This document shows, in pieces, positions 7,681 to 16,536 of a stretch of DNA of 64,000 bases (positions are counted from its first letter, which is position 1; each line of letters begins with the position of its first letter). The notes under the pieces are model-generated. The model ran no database searches, was not told where the DNA came from, and saw only the letters and a program-made list of their open reading frames with translations. This DNA is from Desulfurispirillum indicum S5. Its GTDB lineage: Bacteria > Chrysiogenota > Chrysiogenetes > Chrysiogenales > Chrysiogenaceae. The translations under genes were made by a program, and so were the position numbers. The stretch covers positions 1,872,001-1,936,000 of the forward strand of contig NC_014836.1 of NCBI RefSeq assembly GCF_000177635.2, in the 5' to 3' direction.

Positions 7681-7871
7681 CGGCGCGCCTCCATCATCTC
7701 GCTTCACTCGTTTCACTACGCGCAAACGTTCGTTATATGTTACTGGTTGATTTCCCTTGATATTCAGGATGAATATGGGCATATTCCACATTGCTCATAT
7801 GTGAAGCCTATCACATTGCACTCCATGCATCGAAACCGGGAACACTACATACACTTGCCAGGAGGCCTGAC

Positions 7872-9551
7872 ATGAGTCGAACAGGAAGCAGCACCATGAA
7901 ATTGCGGACGAGGATTATTCTGCTGACAGCACTTCTCATGGCGGGCATAATTATCGTGGGCATAAGCGGATACCGAGGTATCGACAACCTCTCCATGCGC
8001 ACCCAGAATATTGGGGAAGTGCGCATACCCGGCATGATCGCCCTGGCCAACCTGAACACTGAGCGCATGGTTATACGCGCGCAAACCCTTGACGTGATGC
8101 AGCATGAGCGCAATTTCCAGGCCCAGGGACAATTCCAGGACATCTTCCGGCAAAGGCAGGCATCCTGGAAGAATATTGATGCCAACTGGCAGACGGTCGC
8201 CAACCTGCCCCGCCAGTCCGAAGCGGGCCGCCGGGCCTGGACTGAGCTTCAGCAGCAGTATCAGGCCTGGCGAGCGGTGTATGTCGAGCTGGATGCCATT
8301 ATTGAAAAGCTGATTGCCCAGCGCACTCCAGCGGTGCAGCAGGAGCTCTTTGAGCAGTATCGTGTCACCGTGCAGCGCATGGTACCCCTCTCCGACGCCA
8401 TGGGCGCCACGATGCAGGCCATGGTGGACAATAACATTGTGGTAACCAACAACGCTGCTCGCGATGCCGTTGAACATGGGCTTTTCCTGGAGCGATTCAT
8501 TCTGCTGGTCGTCCTGACGGTCATCCTGGTGGCTTTGATCCTGGCGGGCTACATTATTCAGTCATCAAATCGCATAATCGTCAACGCCATTCGCGCCATA
8601 TCCGATGCCAACAACCAGGTTGTCAGCGCTTCTGATCAGATCGCCTCGGCGTCCAGCTCCCTGGCCGAAGGGGCCTCTGAGCAGGCGAACAGTGTGGAGG
8701 AAGTGACTGCGACCACCGAAGAGGCTACATCCATCAACAATCAGAACGCCGAAAACATCCGCGAGGCTGACCAGCTGGCAAACCAGGCTACCGGTGCCGC
8801 AAATCTCGGTTATGAAAAGATTCAGATGCTCATGGCATCCATGGAAGAGGTCAGTGCTTCATCGGAGCGCATATCTCACATCATCAAGACCATCGACGAA
8901 ATCGCCTTCCAGACAAATCTGCTGGCCCTGAATGCTGCTGTCGAAGCTGCCCGTGCAGGCGAGCACGGTCTGGGATTCGCCGTGGTGGCCGAAGAAGTAA
9001 AGAGCCTTGCCCAGCGCAGCGCCAATGCCGCCCGTGAAACTGCTGAGATCATCCAGCGCACCATCAGCCAGATACGCCAGGGCAATCACATGGCGGAGGA
9101 AACCAACACCGCTTTTGACGAAATACGCCAGCAGATCAAAAAAACCTCTGAGCTCATCAGCGAAATAACCGTATCGGTCAAAGAGCAGTCCGAGGGCATG
9201 AACCAGATTGCCACGGCAATGAGCCAGATCGACAAGGTCACCCAACAGAACGCTGCCAGTTCCGAGGAAGCCGCCGCCGGTGCCGAGCAACTGAATGCTC
9301 AGGCCGTAGCCATGCTGCAGAGCGTCGCGGAAGTTGCGGCGTTCGTCGGCTACTCCATGGGGAGTGCCTCAGCTCACCGCGCCCAGAGCAGTGGCACCCG
9401 GAAAAACCCTGTCCGCCAGCTTGCTCCGGCTTTTGCGCCCTCCGCCGCAAAGCCTGCCGAGCAAAAGGGAAAGGCCATATCCCAGCGCCAGCGCAATAAC
9501 AGCCGCGATGAAATATATCCGCTGGACGACGAAGACCTCAGGGAGTTCTAA
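7872..9551 (+). CDS. Methyl-accepting chemotaxis protein, transmembrane
   Basis: The 559-residue chemoreceptor has a first membrane helix at about residues 15-35 ([20 protein letters not shown]), a helical periplasmic four-helix-bundle type sensor to about 200, and a second helix near 210-235 ([19 protein letters not shown]). There is no clear HAMP domain. The cytoplasmic coiled coil ends in the conserved hairpin tip [20 protein letters not shown]. The ATG at 7872 follows AGGAGG; an ATG at 7896 is an alternative. The 190 bp upstream hold no clear promoter. Copy 3 of the dispersed repeat begins at its stop codon. Confidence 0.93.
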   Translation: MSRTGSSTMKLRTRIILLTALLMAGIIIVGISGYRGIDNLSMRTQNIGEVRIPGMIALANLNTERMVIRAQTLDVMQHERNFQAQGQFQDIFRQRQASWKNIDANWQTVANLPRQSEAGRRAWTELQQQYQAWRAVYVELDAIIEKLIAQRTPAVQQELFEQYRVTVQRMVPLSDAMGATMQAMVDNNIVVTNNAARDAVEHGLFLERFILLVVLTVILVALILAGYIIQSSNRIIVNAIRAISDANNQVVSASDQIASASSSLAEGASEQANSVEEVTATTEEATSINNQNAENIREADQLANQATGAANLGYEKIQMLMASMEEVSASSERISHIIKTIDEIAFQTNLLALNAAVEAARAGEHGLGFAVVAEEVKSLAQRSANAARETAEIIQRTISQIRQGNHMAEETNTAFDEIRQQIKKTSELISEITVSVKEQSEGMNQIATAMSQIDKVTQQNAASSEEAAAGAEQLNAQAVAMLQSVAEVAAFVGYSMGSASAHRAQSSGTRKNPVRQLAPAFAPSAAKPAEQKGKAISQRQRNNSRDEIYPLDDEDLREF

Positions 9552-9572
9552 CAGGCTGCTGAAAAACCCCCA
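9549..9572 (+). repeat. Dispersed repeat, truncated copy 3
   Basis: The 24 bases beginning TAACAGGCTGCTGAAAAACC match the 5' end of the element seen complete at 3582-3713 and 49365-49496. The rest of the element is missing. It lies directly after the stop of the chemoreceptor gene. Confidence 0.5.
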
Positions 9573-9633
9573 CCACTTTTTTTATCAGCGCAGTGGCTGA
9601 AGCCGCTGGCAGCTCCTTTCATTCCGAGGGAAT

Positions 9634-10919
9634 ATGGAATTTACGGCCTTTCTCCATGGCACAATATTTCTGATTTTCGCCGCCATCGCCCTCTGCCTGC
9701 ATTTTTCGCGGGCAGGGCAGTTCTGGGCGTGGATCAGCGTTTTTGCCGCGCTCCATGGCACCGCCATATGGTTGCGGCTCATGGCCGAAGGGTTCGCCTT
9801 CACGGCACTTGAGCCCATACCCGTCCTGCTGCACGTCACAGCACTTTTCGCCCTCTTTGAGGCGGCGGTGAAGTGCCGAAACCAATTTCGGCGCTGGTGG
9901 CGCGTGGCCATGATCGCGGCGGCGGCTCTTGTGACCCTTGTACTGATGGTAGCCACTTCAGCAACCGCGATGAACTCGCCCATGCTTCTGGCTATGTGAA
10001 CCAGTTCCTCGATCGCGTCCACGACATTGTGGTCGGCGTGCGCATGTCAGCCCATGGGGTGGCATCCGCCAGCGAGCAGCTCAGCAGCTCCTCCAGCCAG
10101 ATGAGCGCCGCCATAAATTCCCAGGCGGAAGGCATCTCCCAGATCGCCACCGCGACACTGGAAATGACCCAGACCGTCAATGAGGTTACGCGAAATATCT
10201 CTTCCATTCAGGAAAGCTCCCATCAGGCCCTTGATCAGGCCCGCCAGGGAGGGAAGCTTGTCCAGCTCTCCACCCGTGAAATGGAAGCCATCGCCCGCGA
10301 GGCAGCCGAGGCCACGCGTTCCGCCCAATCCCTTGAGGAGAAAGCCGCACGGGTTGAGGAGGTCATTCAGGTCATTAACGACATCGCCGACCAGACCAAC
10401 CTGCTGGCCCTCAATGCCGCCATAGAGGCCGCCCGCGCCGGTGACGCCGGCAGAGGCTTTGCGGTGGTGGCCGATGAAGTTCGCAAACTGGCCGAGCGCA
10501 GCACGGAATCCACCCAGGAGATCATCAGCATTGTGCAGAGTATTCAGGGGGGCGTTGACCAGGTCACAGGTGCCATGTCTTCGGTAAACGAGAAGACCCA
10601 GAAGGGCAATGAGCTTTCCCAGCAGGCCAACAGTGCCTTCGTGGAAATCCTCGGAGGAATGGAAAGCCTGCAGGAGCTGATTGAGCAGAACGTGGCTGCC
10701 ATGGAGGAGATGTCAACCACGGCCGACCATATCAGCAGTGATATTCAGACGATTTCAGCTGCCGCCGAAGAATCCGCCCAGGCTTCAGAGGAAGTCGGGC
10801 ACGCCTCTTCTGATCTGGCACGGCTGGCTGCTGATGTACAGGATCGCCTGAGTGCCTTCCATACGGAAGACGCGGAACTGTCGGCCCAGCTGCCCGGCTT
10901 GCCGCCGGCGCGGCGATGA
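9634..10919 (+). pseudogene. Methyl-accepting chemotaxis protein, frameshifted
   Basis: Frame one (9634-9999) encodes a membrane domain of about four hydrophobic helices with no periplasmic sensor, ending shortly after [18 protein letters not shown] different frame, starting about 9950, then continues with [21 protein letters not shown], which looks like the end of a HAMP domain, followed by a full signalling domain with the tip [19 protein letters not shown] and a normal end at 10919. The break is near 9945-9960 and the first half of a HAMP domain seems absent, suggesting a small deletion. The second part alone has an internal ATG at 9873 but no evident ribosome-binding site. Confidence 0.7.
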
Positions 10920-10947
10920 AAGGACGGGAGTGAAGTTGACACGCGAA

Positions 10948-11634
10948 TCAGGGTACCATATAGCCCAGGTCTTTGATGCTGACCACGGCGTCATTGCCGA
11001 TTTTTCCGCGCAGGCGGTAGACGAGGGTGCGCAGGCTTCCGGGGGCCATGCCCCCTTCATCCTCAAGGTGAATGCAGATATCGGGGGCGTTGATGACCTG
11101 GGCGCGACGACGCAGCAGGTAGTCGAGCAGCAGTTTCTCATTGCGGGTCAGGATGCTGGTTCTGCCTTCGAAAAGTGCCTCACCGGTCACACTGTTATAA
11201 CTGGCACCGCTTTTCAGGGTGGTAACCAGCCGGCCACGTTGATTCATCTCCTCGACACAGCGGCGCAGGGTCTCCTTGAGCTGCGACATGTTGACTGGCT
11301 TGACCAGGTACTCCATGAGCCGCAGTCGCACAGCTGCCGAGACATTCTCAAAATCGCTGTAGGCGGTCAGGATGATGATGGGGAGATCGGGATCATCGCG
11401 ACGGATCTCGGCGGCAACCTCCAGTCCGCTGAACTGAGGCATCATGAGATCCAGGATGGCGACATCAACACAGTGGCGGGCGTACAGATCCAGGGCCTCA
11501 CGGCCATCAGTGGCAGTGATGGCCTCGCCAAAGAAAAGCTGCAGCGTTTTCTGCAAAGACGCGCGGGCCATGGCATCGTCCTCGGCAATCAGTACCGTCA
11601 TTTCTTTGAGTGGCGCCAGACTCGCCTGAAACAT
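10948..11634 (-). CDS. Response regulator with C-terminal winged-helix-like domain
   Basis: The 228-residue product has a receiver domain (LIAEDDAMARASL acidic pocket, phosphoacceptor Asp in VAILDLMMP, ILTAYS, and Lys in LVKPVN). The C-terminal 100 residues end like an OmpR-type winged helix (ILTRNEKLLLDYLLRRRAQV and LRTLVYRLRGKIGNDAVVSI). The ATG at 11632-11634 has AAGGAG seven bases upstream; the longer frame to 11700 has none. It is divergent from a second response regulator. Its kinase is probably one of the PAS kinases nearby. Confidence 0.85.
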   Translation of the reverse strand: MFQASLAPLKEMTVLIAEDDAMARASLQKTLQLFFGEAITATDGREALDLYARHCVDVAILDLMMPQFSGLEVAAEIRRDDPDLPIIILTAYSDFENVSAAVRLRLMEYLVKPVNMSQLKETLRRCVEEMNQRGRLVTTLKSGASYNSVTGEALFEGRTSILTRNEKLLLDYLLRRRAQVINAPDICIHLEDEGGMAPGSLRTLVYRLRGKIGNDAVVSIKDLGYMVP

Positions 11635-11790
11635 GCCAAGCTCCTTCGGAAACTGGTGATGGATAATCGTGAGAATACCATTCCCTGCCATGATTTCCAA
11701 GTGTCATAATGTGACAATCCCGTGACATGGGCAGGGTATGATCACGGCTGAAGAAAAATCATCATGAAAACGAATTTCACAAGGATGCCT

Positions 11791-12162
11791 ATGTCAGTTC
11801 TGGACGACTCTTTCAAAGACAAAACGGTTCTCATAGTTGAAGATGATTCCATGGCACGGCTTGGCCTGCAGCGTTTGCTGCGATTCCGCTTTCAGGATAT
11901 TCACCTGGCAGTCCATGGCCGCGATGGCCTGGAAAAAGTCGCACAGTTTCATCCCGATGTGGTGCTGACCGATCTGGAGATGCCAGTGATGAGCGGAAGT
12001 GATATGCTCAGGCAGCTCAAAAGCAACTCTCCTGAGCTCCCTGTCATCGTCATCACGGCATTTGCCGACGACGCCAGCCACGTACCTGAAGCCGATGCCG
12101 TGCTGACCAAGCCGATTCTCAAGGCAGAGCTGCTGCAGGCGCTGCGCAAGTGCCTGCGCTGA
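11791..12162 (+). CDS. Stand-alone receiver-domain response regulator
   Basis: About 123 residues form a single receiver domain: TVLIVEDDSMARLGL, phosphoacceptor Asp in PDVVLTDLEMP, ITAFADD and the Lys in VLTKPI. There is no output domain, so it likely acts in a phosphorelay or by binding a partner. The ATG at 11791 follows AAGGA; upstream ATGs at 11764 and 11785 are possible. The large PAS kinase follows 58 bp downstream and is the obvious partner. Confidence 0.85.
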   Translation: MSVLDDSFKDKTVLIVEDDSMARLGLQRLLRFRFQDIHLAVHGRDGLEKVAQFHPDVVLTDLEMPVMSGSDMLRQLKSNSPELPVIVITAFADDASHVPEADAVLTKPILKAELLQALRKCLR

Positions 12163-12220
12163 GAGCACACATGGGAGTGTACGGTACACGGACTTTTGAT
12201 TCTCTGTGGGGTGACTGAAT

Positions 12221-15217
12221 ATGTTCTTTCTGCGCGCTTTTCTTCTGCCGTCAGCCCGCCGGGCGCTGAGCCTCATCGCGTTGCTGATGTGCACCGCCAC
12301 CTCGGCGCTCGGCCAGTCATACACCCTGGGAGTACTGTCCTACCGCCCGGTGGAAATTACCCGGGAACGCTTTCAACCCCTGGTTGACTATCTGAATCAG
12401 CATATTCCCCATTTCTCCATTGAGCTGCGCGTCCTGAGCTACGCAGACCTGGAGCGCGCGCTCACCAACGGAGAGATCGATTTTGTGCTGACAAATCCGG
12501 CGCACTATATTCTGCTGGCCCGCCAGAACAGTCTGTCCTCCCCGTTGGCGACAATCATCCCCATGGAACATGGCATACCGGTGCGGGGATTTGCCGGTGT
12601 CATCCTGGTTCCTGCCGAGCGCGATGAACTGCAGACAATAGCCGATCTGAAGGGAAAAACCGTTGCCGTGGTTACCACAAAATCCCTTGGCGGCTACCAG
12701 ATGCAGGCGTTCGAGCTACTTGGTCACGGCGTGCAGCCACACCGGGATATCCGCATCAAGGAAACGGGAATGCCCCATGATTCTGCCATCCTGACCATGC
12801 TCCATGGCCAGACTGACGCCGCTTTTGTGCGCAGCGGTATCATGGAGTCCATGATACGGGAAGGCAGGCTGCAGGCCTCTGCAATACGGGTGCTCAACCC
12901 TGTCGAGGCGCGGGGAATCCCCTATGCTGCCTCCACTGCCGTCTACCCGGAGTGGCCTCTGGCCGCTCTTGCCCATACCAATGAACAGGTTGCGCTTCTG
13001 CTGGCATCGGCTCTCTACGCGCTGCCCCACGGCAGCAAGCTGGCGCGCCAGGTCGGAATTTACGGGTTTTCCGTTCCCGCTGACTACCACAGTGTTGAAA
13101 GACTGATGCGCGAACTGCGCCTGCCACCCTTTGACCTGGCTCCCGAATTCACCCTCAAGGACGCCTGGGAACGCTGGGAACTGCCCATCGCGCTTTTGCT
13201 GCTGGTTGTCATTCTGATTCTCCTGCTCAGCGCAGCACTCTTCCTGGCTCGCCGCCAGGCGCTCCGGGAGCAGCAGCATGGCCAGATTCTCCTGCACCGG
13301 CTGGAGGAAGCCCAGCGCATAGCCCGCCTGGGCCACTGGGAAGCCAATCTGGTGAGCGGGCAGCTGTGGTGGTCAGATACCATCTACGCCATTTTCGGCT
13401 TTGATCAACAGACCTTCTCGCCAAGCATTCAGGCCTTCCATGACCGTGTTCATCCCGAAGACCTGCCCCTGGTACTGGCCAGCGAGGAGCGCGCCCGCCG
13501 CGATGGCATCCACGATGTGCAGCATCGCATCATTCGACCCGATGGTGAAGTACGCTGGGTTCACGAACTGGCACGGCTGGAACGTGATGAACAGGGAAAC
13601 CTGGTTCGCCTCATCGGTACCGTTCAGGACATCAGCGCACAGAAGCGCGTGGAACAGGCGCTGACAGAGAGCGAACTGCGACTGCGCCAGTTTGCCGAAA
13701 ACAGTGACACCATATTCTGGGTGCGCACCGCTGATATCATGCACTACATCAGCCCCGGCTACGAAAAGGCCTGAGGACGATCCTGCCAAAGCCTCTACGA
13801 TGACCCGGCGTCTTTTCTCGCGTCTGTGTGGCACGAAGACAGGCGGCGAGTGCAGAAGTATTTTGACCTGGAGATTGCAGAGCACCTGCCCTTTGACCTG
13901 GTGTACCGTATCCAGCGGCCCGATGGCTCGCTGCGCTGGATACACGCACGCAGTTTTCCGGTGTACGACCATGATGGCGCATTCTCCTGCTGGACCGGCG
14001 TTGCCGAGGATGTCACGACCCAGAAAGAGTATGAAGACACGCTGGAGCGATTCAATGACGAGCTGATCAAGCGGGTGGAGGAAGAAGTCTCGCGACGCAT
14101 GGCCACTGAGCAAAGCTACCGGACCCTTTTTGAACACTCACCGGAGGGCATTCTCCTGCTGGACCGTACCGGTCGTTTCTGCGAATGCAATCCTGCTGCA
14201 GCCAGGATGCTGGGACGTGAACCGGGTCAGATCATCGGCAAGCGGCCGCAAGACCTTTCCAGTCTCTCTGGGAATTTCTCGTCCCAAAACACCTCGGCGC
14301 ACGTTGACGCCGTGATCAACCGCTCTTTCGCCGGTGATGTCCAGGTATTCGAGTGGAAAGCCACTACCGCCGATGGTGGCGAAATTCTGCTGGAAGTACT
14401 GCTCTCACCCCTTGGAGCGCATCGTCCCGATCACCTGCTGGTGATGTGGCGCGACATCGGCGAGATCAGGAAACTGCAGCGGGAGAAACAATTACAGGAG
14501 ATTGCCCTGATTCAACAGTCAAAAATGGCAGAACTGGGCAGTATGATGGGGGCCATCGCCCACCAGTGGAAGCAGCCCCTCAACAATATTGCCCTCTACA
14601 CGCAATTTCTGCCCGAACAGCTCAAGTCCGGCGAGCTTGATGCCGCCACCCTCAATGAGGCGGCCTTCAATATCATGAAACTGGTGAACTTCATGGCGCG
14701 CACCATTGACGACTTCCGTGACTTCTTCAAGCCGTCAGAAGTCGAGACGACATTCAACCTGCTTGAAAGCATTCAGGGCGTCCTTGAGCTGATTGGCGGC
14801 CAACTGCTCCGGGACAGTGTCGACCTGCGCCTGTGCACCACATGCCGCAGCTACCATGTCCGGGGAGTGAAGAACGCATTCCAGCAGGTGATTCTCAATA
14901 TAGTCAACAACGCCCGTGAAGCCCTTGTGGAACGCAGAACACCGGAACCTTTCATCAGAATCAGCTGCCAGAAGGTCGCAGGGCACATCCATGTCACCAT
15001 AAGCGACAATGGCGGAGGAATTGCCGAACACCTGCTGCCTGACAAAATCTTTGAGGCCTTTGTCACCAGCAAGGGTGATGGAGGAACCGGCATCGGCCTG
15101 TCCCTGAGCCGAAGCATCCTGCACAAAATGAACGGCTCCATTGGAGCTGCCAACACCGCTGAAGGTGCCTGCTTCACCATCCATCTCCCCGACGCGGGAG
15201 GTGACGTTTTTCATTGA
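12221..15217 (+). pseudogene. PhnD-domain/PAS sensor histidine kinase interrupted by an in-frame TGA
   Basis: One frame of 998 codons is broken only by TGA at 13772-13774 (codon 518); both sides are in register. Order: signal peptide (1-30), a phosphonate-binding-like periplasmic domain (about 32-300), a membrane helix (about 320-345), PAS 1 (360-475), PAS 2 (480-610, carrying the TGA), PAS 3 (630-750), then a kinase core with AHQWKQPLNN (His about 781), NIVNNAREAL, DNGGG and GTGIGLSLS. The stop falls where related PAS domains have Trp (YEK-x-GRSCQSLY), so a single TGG to TGA change explains it. The 3' part from 13826 could be made as a soluble kinase, but it has no clear ribosome-binding site. 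Confidence 0.8.
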
Positions 15218-15526
15218 GAAAATGTCGGGGAATTCCCATTATTCAGATATTACCTGTTCACTTTCGGAAATCACGGAGCACTATGATGCGACATCTCAAG
15301 GCCAGGATCTTCCCCTCCATGATTCTGCAGCAAACGACGCCTGCGCGTATCACCGGATACGCGCAGGGAAGTGCTGTAGCGCCTTGGGGTCGGATCGTCC
15401 TGGGCAGGCGCAGAGTTGCCGCGTTTCACACAGAGTATTTCACCTGAACAACAGCTATTGCAGACGGTTTCCGAAAAACATCTCCGGAAATACTGTAACG
15501 AAACGTAATAAGCATGCCAATTGATG
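15218..15526 (+). other. Intergenic region with a perfect 12-bp hairpin and a doubtful small ORF
   Basis: The gap between the interrupted kinase and the next promoter holds a perfect inverted repeat at 15340-15351/15356-15367 (CCTGCGCGTATC with a 4-base loop). No T run follows, so it is not a typical terminator. An ORF from an ATG at 15283 or 15286 to 15447 (about 54 aa, very basic) has GGAG upstream but no recognisable domain, and the hairpin lies inside it. I see nothing else. Confidence 0.35.
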
Positions 15527-15556
15527 TTGAATGTTCTTTTTGAAAAGGTGTATACT
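15527..15556 (+). promoter_or_regulatory. Likely sigma-70 promoter of the PhnD-like/kinase/HD-GYP genes
   Basis: TTGAAT (15527-15532) and TATACT (15551-15556) are 18 bp apart, about 100 bp upstream of the binding-protein gene. The sequence around it is AT-rich compared with its surroundings. Confidence 0.55.
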
Positions 15557-15654
15557 TTAGGAGTTTTTCTTATCTCCTTTCCGGGAGCGGCATACATGCC
15601 TGCTGCCCACACCTGTTGCCATCAACATGATGGAGACACGGGCACACAGGATGT

Positions 15655-16536
15655 GTGCCGAATCCACAACTGAAGGAGCTTCCCATTCGCTACCTTTTCA
15701 TTACTGCTCTCATAGCCGGCTGTTTTCTGCAGGGTGTCGGGGCGCGTGAGTTGACCTACGCGCCCCTGCCCCTTGAAAATCCCCGTCAGGTCATGACCCA
15801 GAGCCAGCCCCTGGTCAAATACCTGGAAATGGGGATGGGCCAGGAGGTGACGGTACGCCTGCTGGCCCATCACGGACAGGTGGTCAGCGAGTTTGCCGAG
15901 GGCAACATTGACCTCGCCCTCCTGGGACCCCTGCCCGTAATGGCGCTGTGGCATATGGAGGTGGATGCCGTGCCACTGGTTTTCTTTCACGAAAGCGATG
16001 GAACCCCGGCCTACACCTGCGCCATTGCGGTCCCCTTTGACGGCCATGCCACTCTTGCTGAACTCACCGGTGAAACCGAGGGACCTTTCGCTCTGACACA
16101 CCCCCTCTCCACCTGTGGGTACTTCGCCACGTACTGGCAACTGCAAAGGGCTGGTGCAGAAATATCCGCTCTTCCCCACGCCTTCCTTGGGAACCACGAA
16201 GATGTTGCCCTGGCCCTGGCCCGTGGTCACTATGCTGCCGGCGGGTTGAAAGCCACAGTTGCCAGACGCTATGCCCATATCGGAGTGCGCATTCTGGCGG
16301 AGTCTCCGCCGTTGCCCGGATTCTCACTGGTAGCCAATGCCCGCACCATGAACGCTGAGCAGATGGAGGCCATACGCCACTTACTGCTCGACATCCCCCC
16401 GGACACTCTTCACTCTTTTCTGCTCGGCCGCTTTGGCTTCAGCCCCAGTACAAGGGAGGATTTCCTGACCATGGAGCAGATGCTGCGGGAACTTGGGATG
16501 CCCATGGAGTACTACCTGGAGGTATCCCATGAGTAA
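15655..16536 (+). CDS. PhnD-like periplasmic binding protein (phosphate/phosphonate-type)
   Basis: The product has a signal sequence (RYLFITALIAGCFLQGVGA) and then a periplasmic binding fold: LTYAPLPLENPRQVMTQSQPL, YLEMGMGQEVTVRL, EGNIDLALLGPLPV, and GYFATYWQLQRAGAE. It resembles the PhnD family but stands beside a kinase instead of an ABC transporter, so it probably serves as a soluble sensor. The GTG at 15655 is the canonical start, but AAGGAG at 15673-15678 is ideally spaced for ATT at 15685, a rare start that would give a standard signal peptide. The stop overlaps the kinase start by 8 bp. Confidence 0.8.
   Translation: MPNPQLKELPIRYLFITALIAGCFLQGVGARELTYAPLPLENPRQVMTQSQPLVKYLEMGMGQEVTVRLLAHHGQVVSEFAEGNIDLALLGPLPVMALWHMEVDAVPLVFFHESDGTPAYTCAIAVPFDGHATLAELTGETEGPFALTHPLSTCGYFATYWQLQRAGAEISALPHAFLGNHEDVALALARGHYAAGGLKATVARRYAHIGVRILAESPPLPGFSLVANARTMNAEQMEAIRHLLLDIPPDTLHSFLLGRFGFSPSTREDFLTMEQMLRELGMPMEYYLEVSHE

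Noticed and set aside
13760-13810. Selenocysteine at the in-frame TGA
   Set aside because: Only a 4-bp stem follows the TGA, unlike a bacterial SECIS element, and homologous PAS domains have Trp there.
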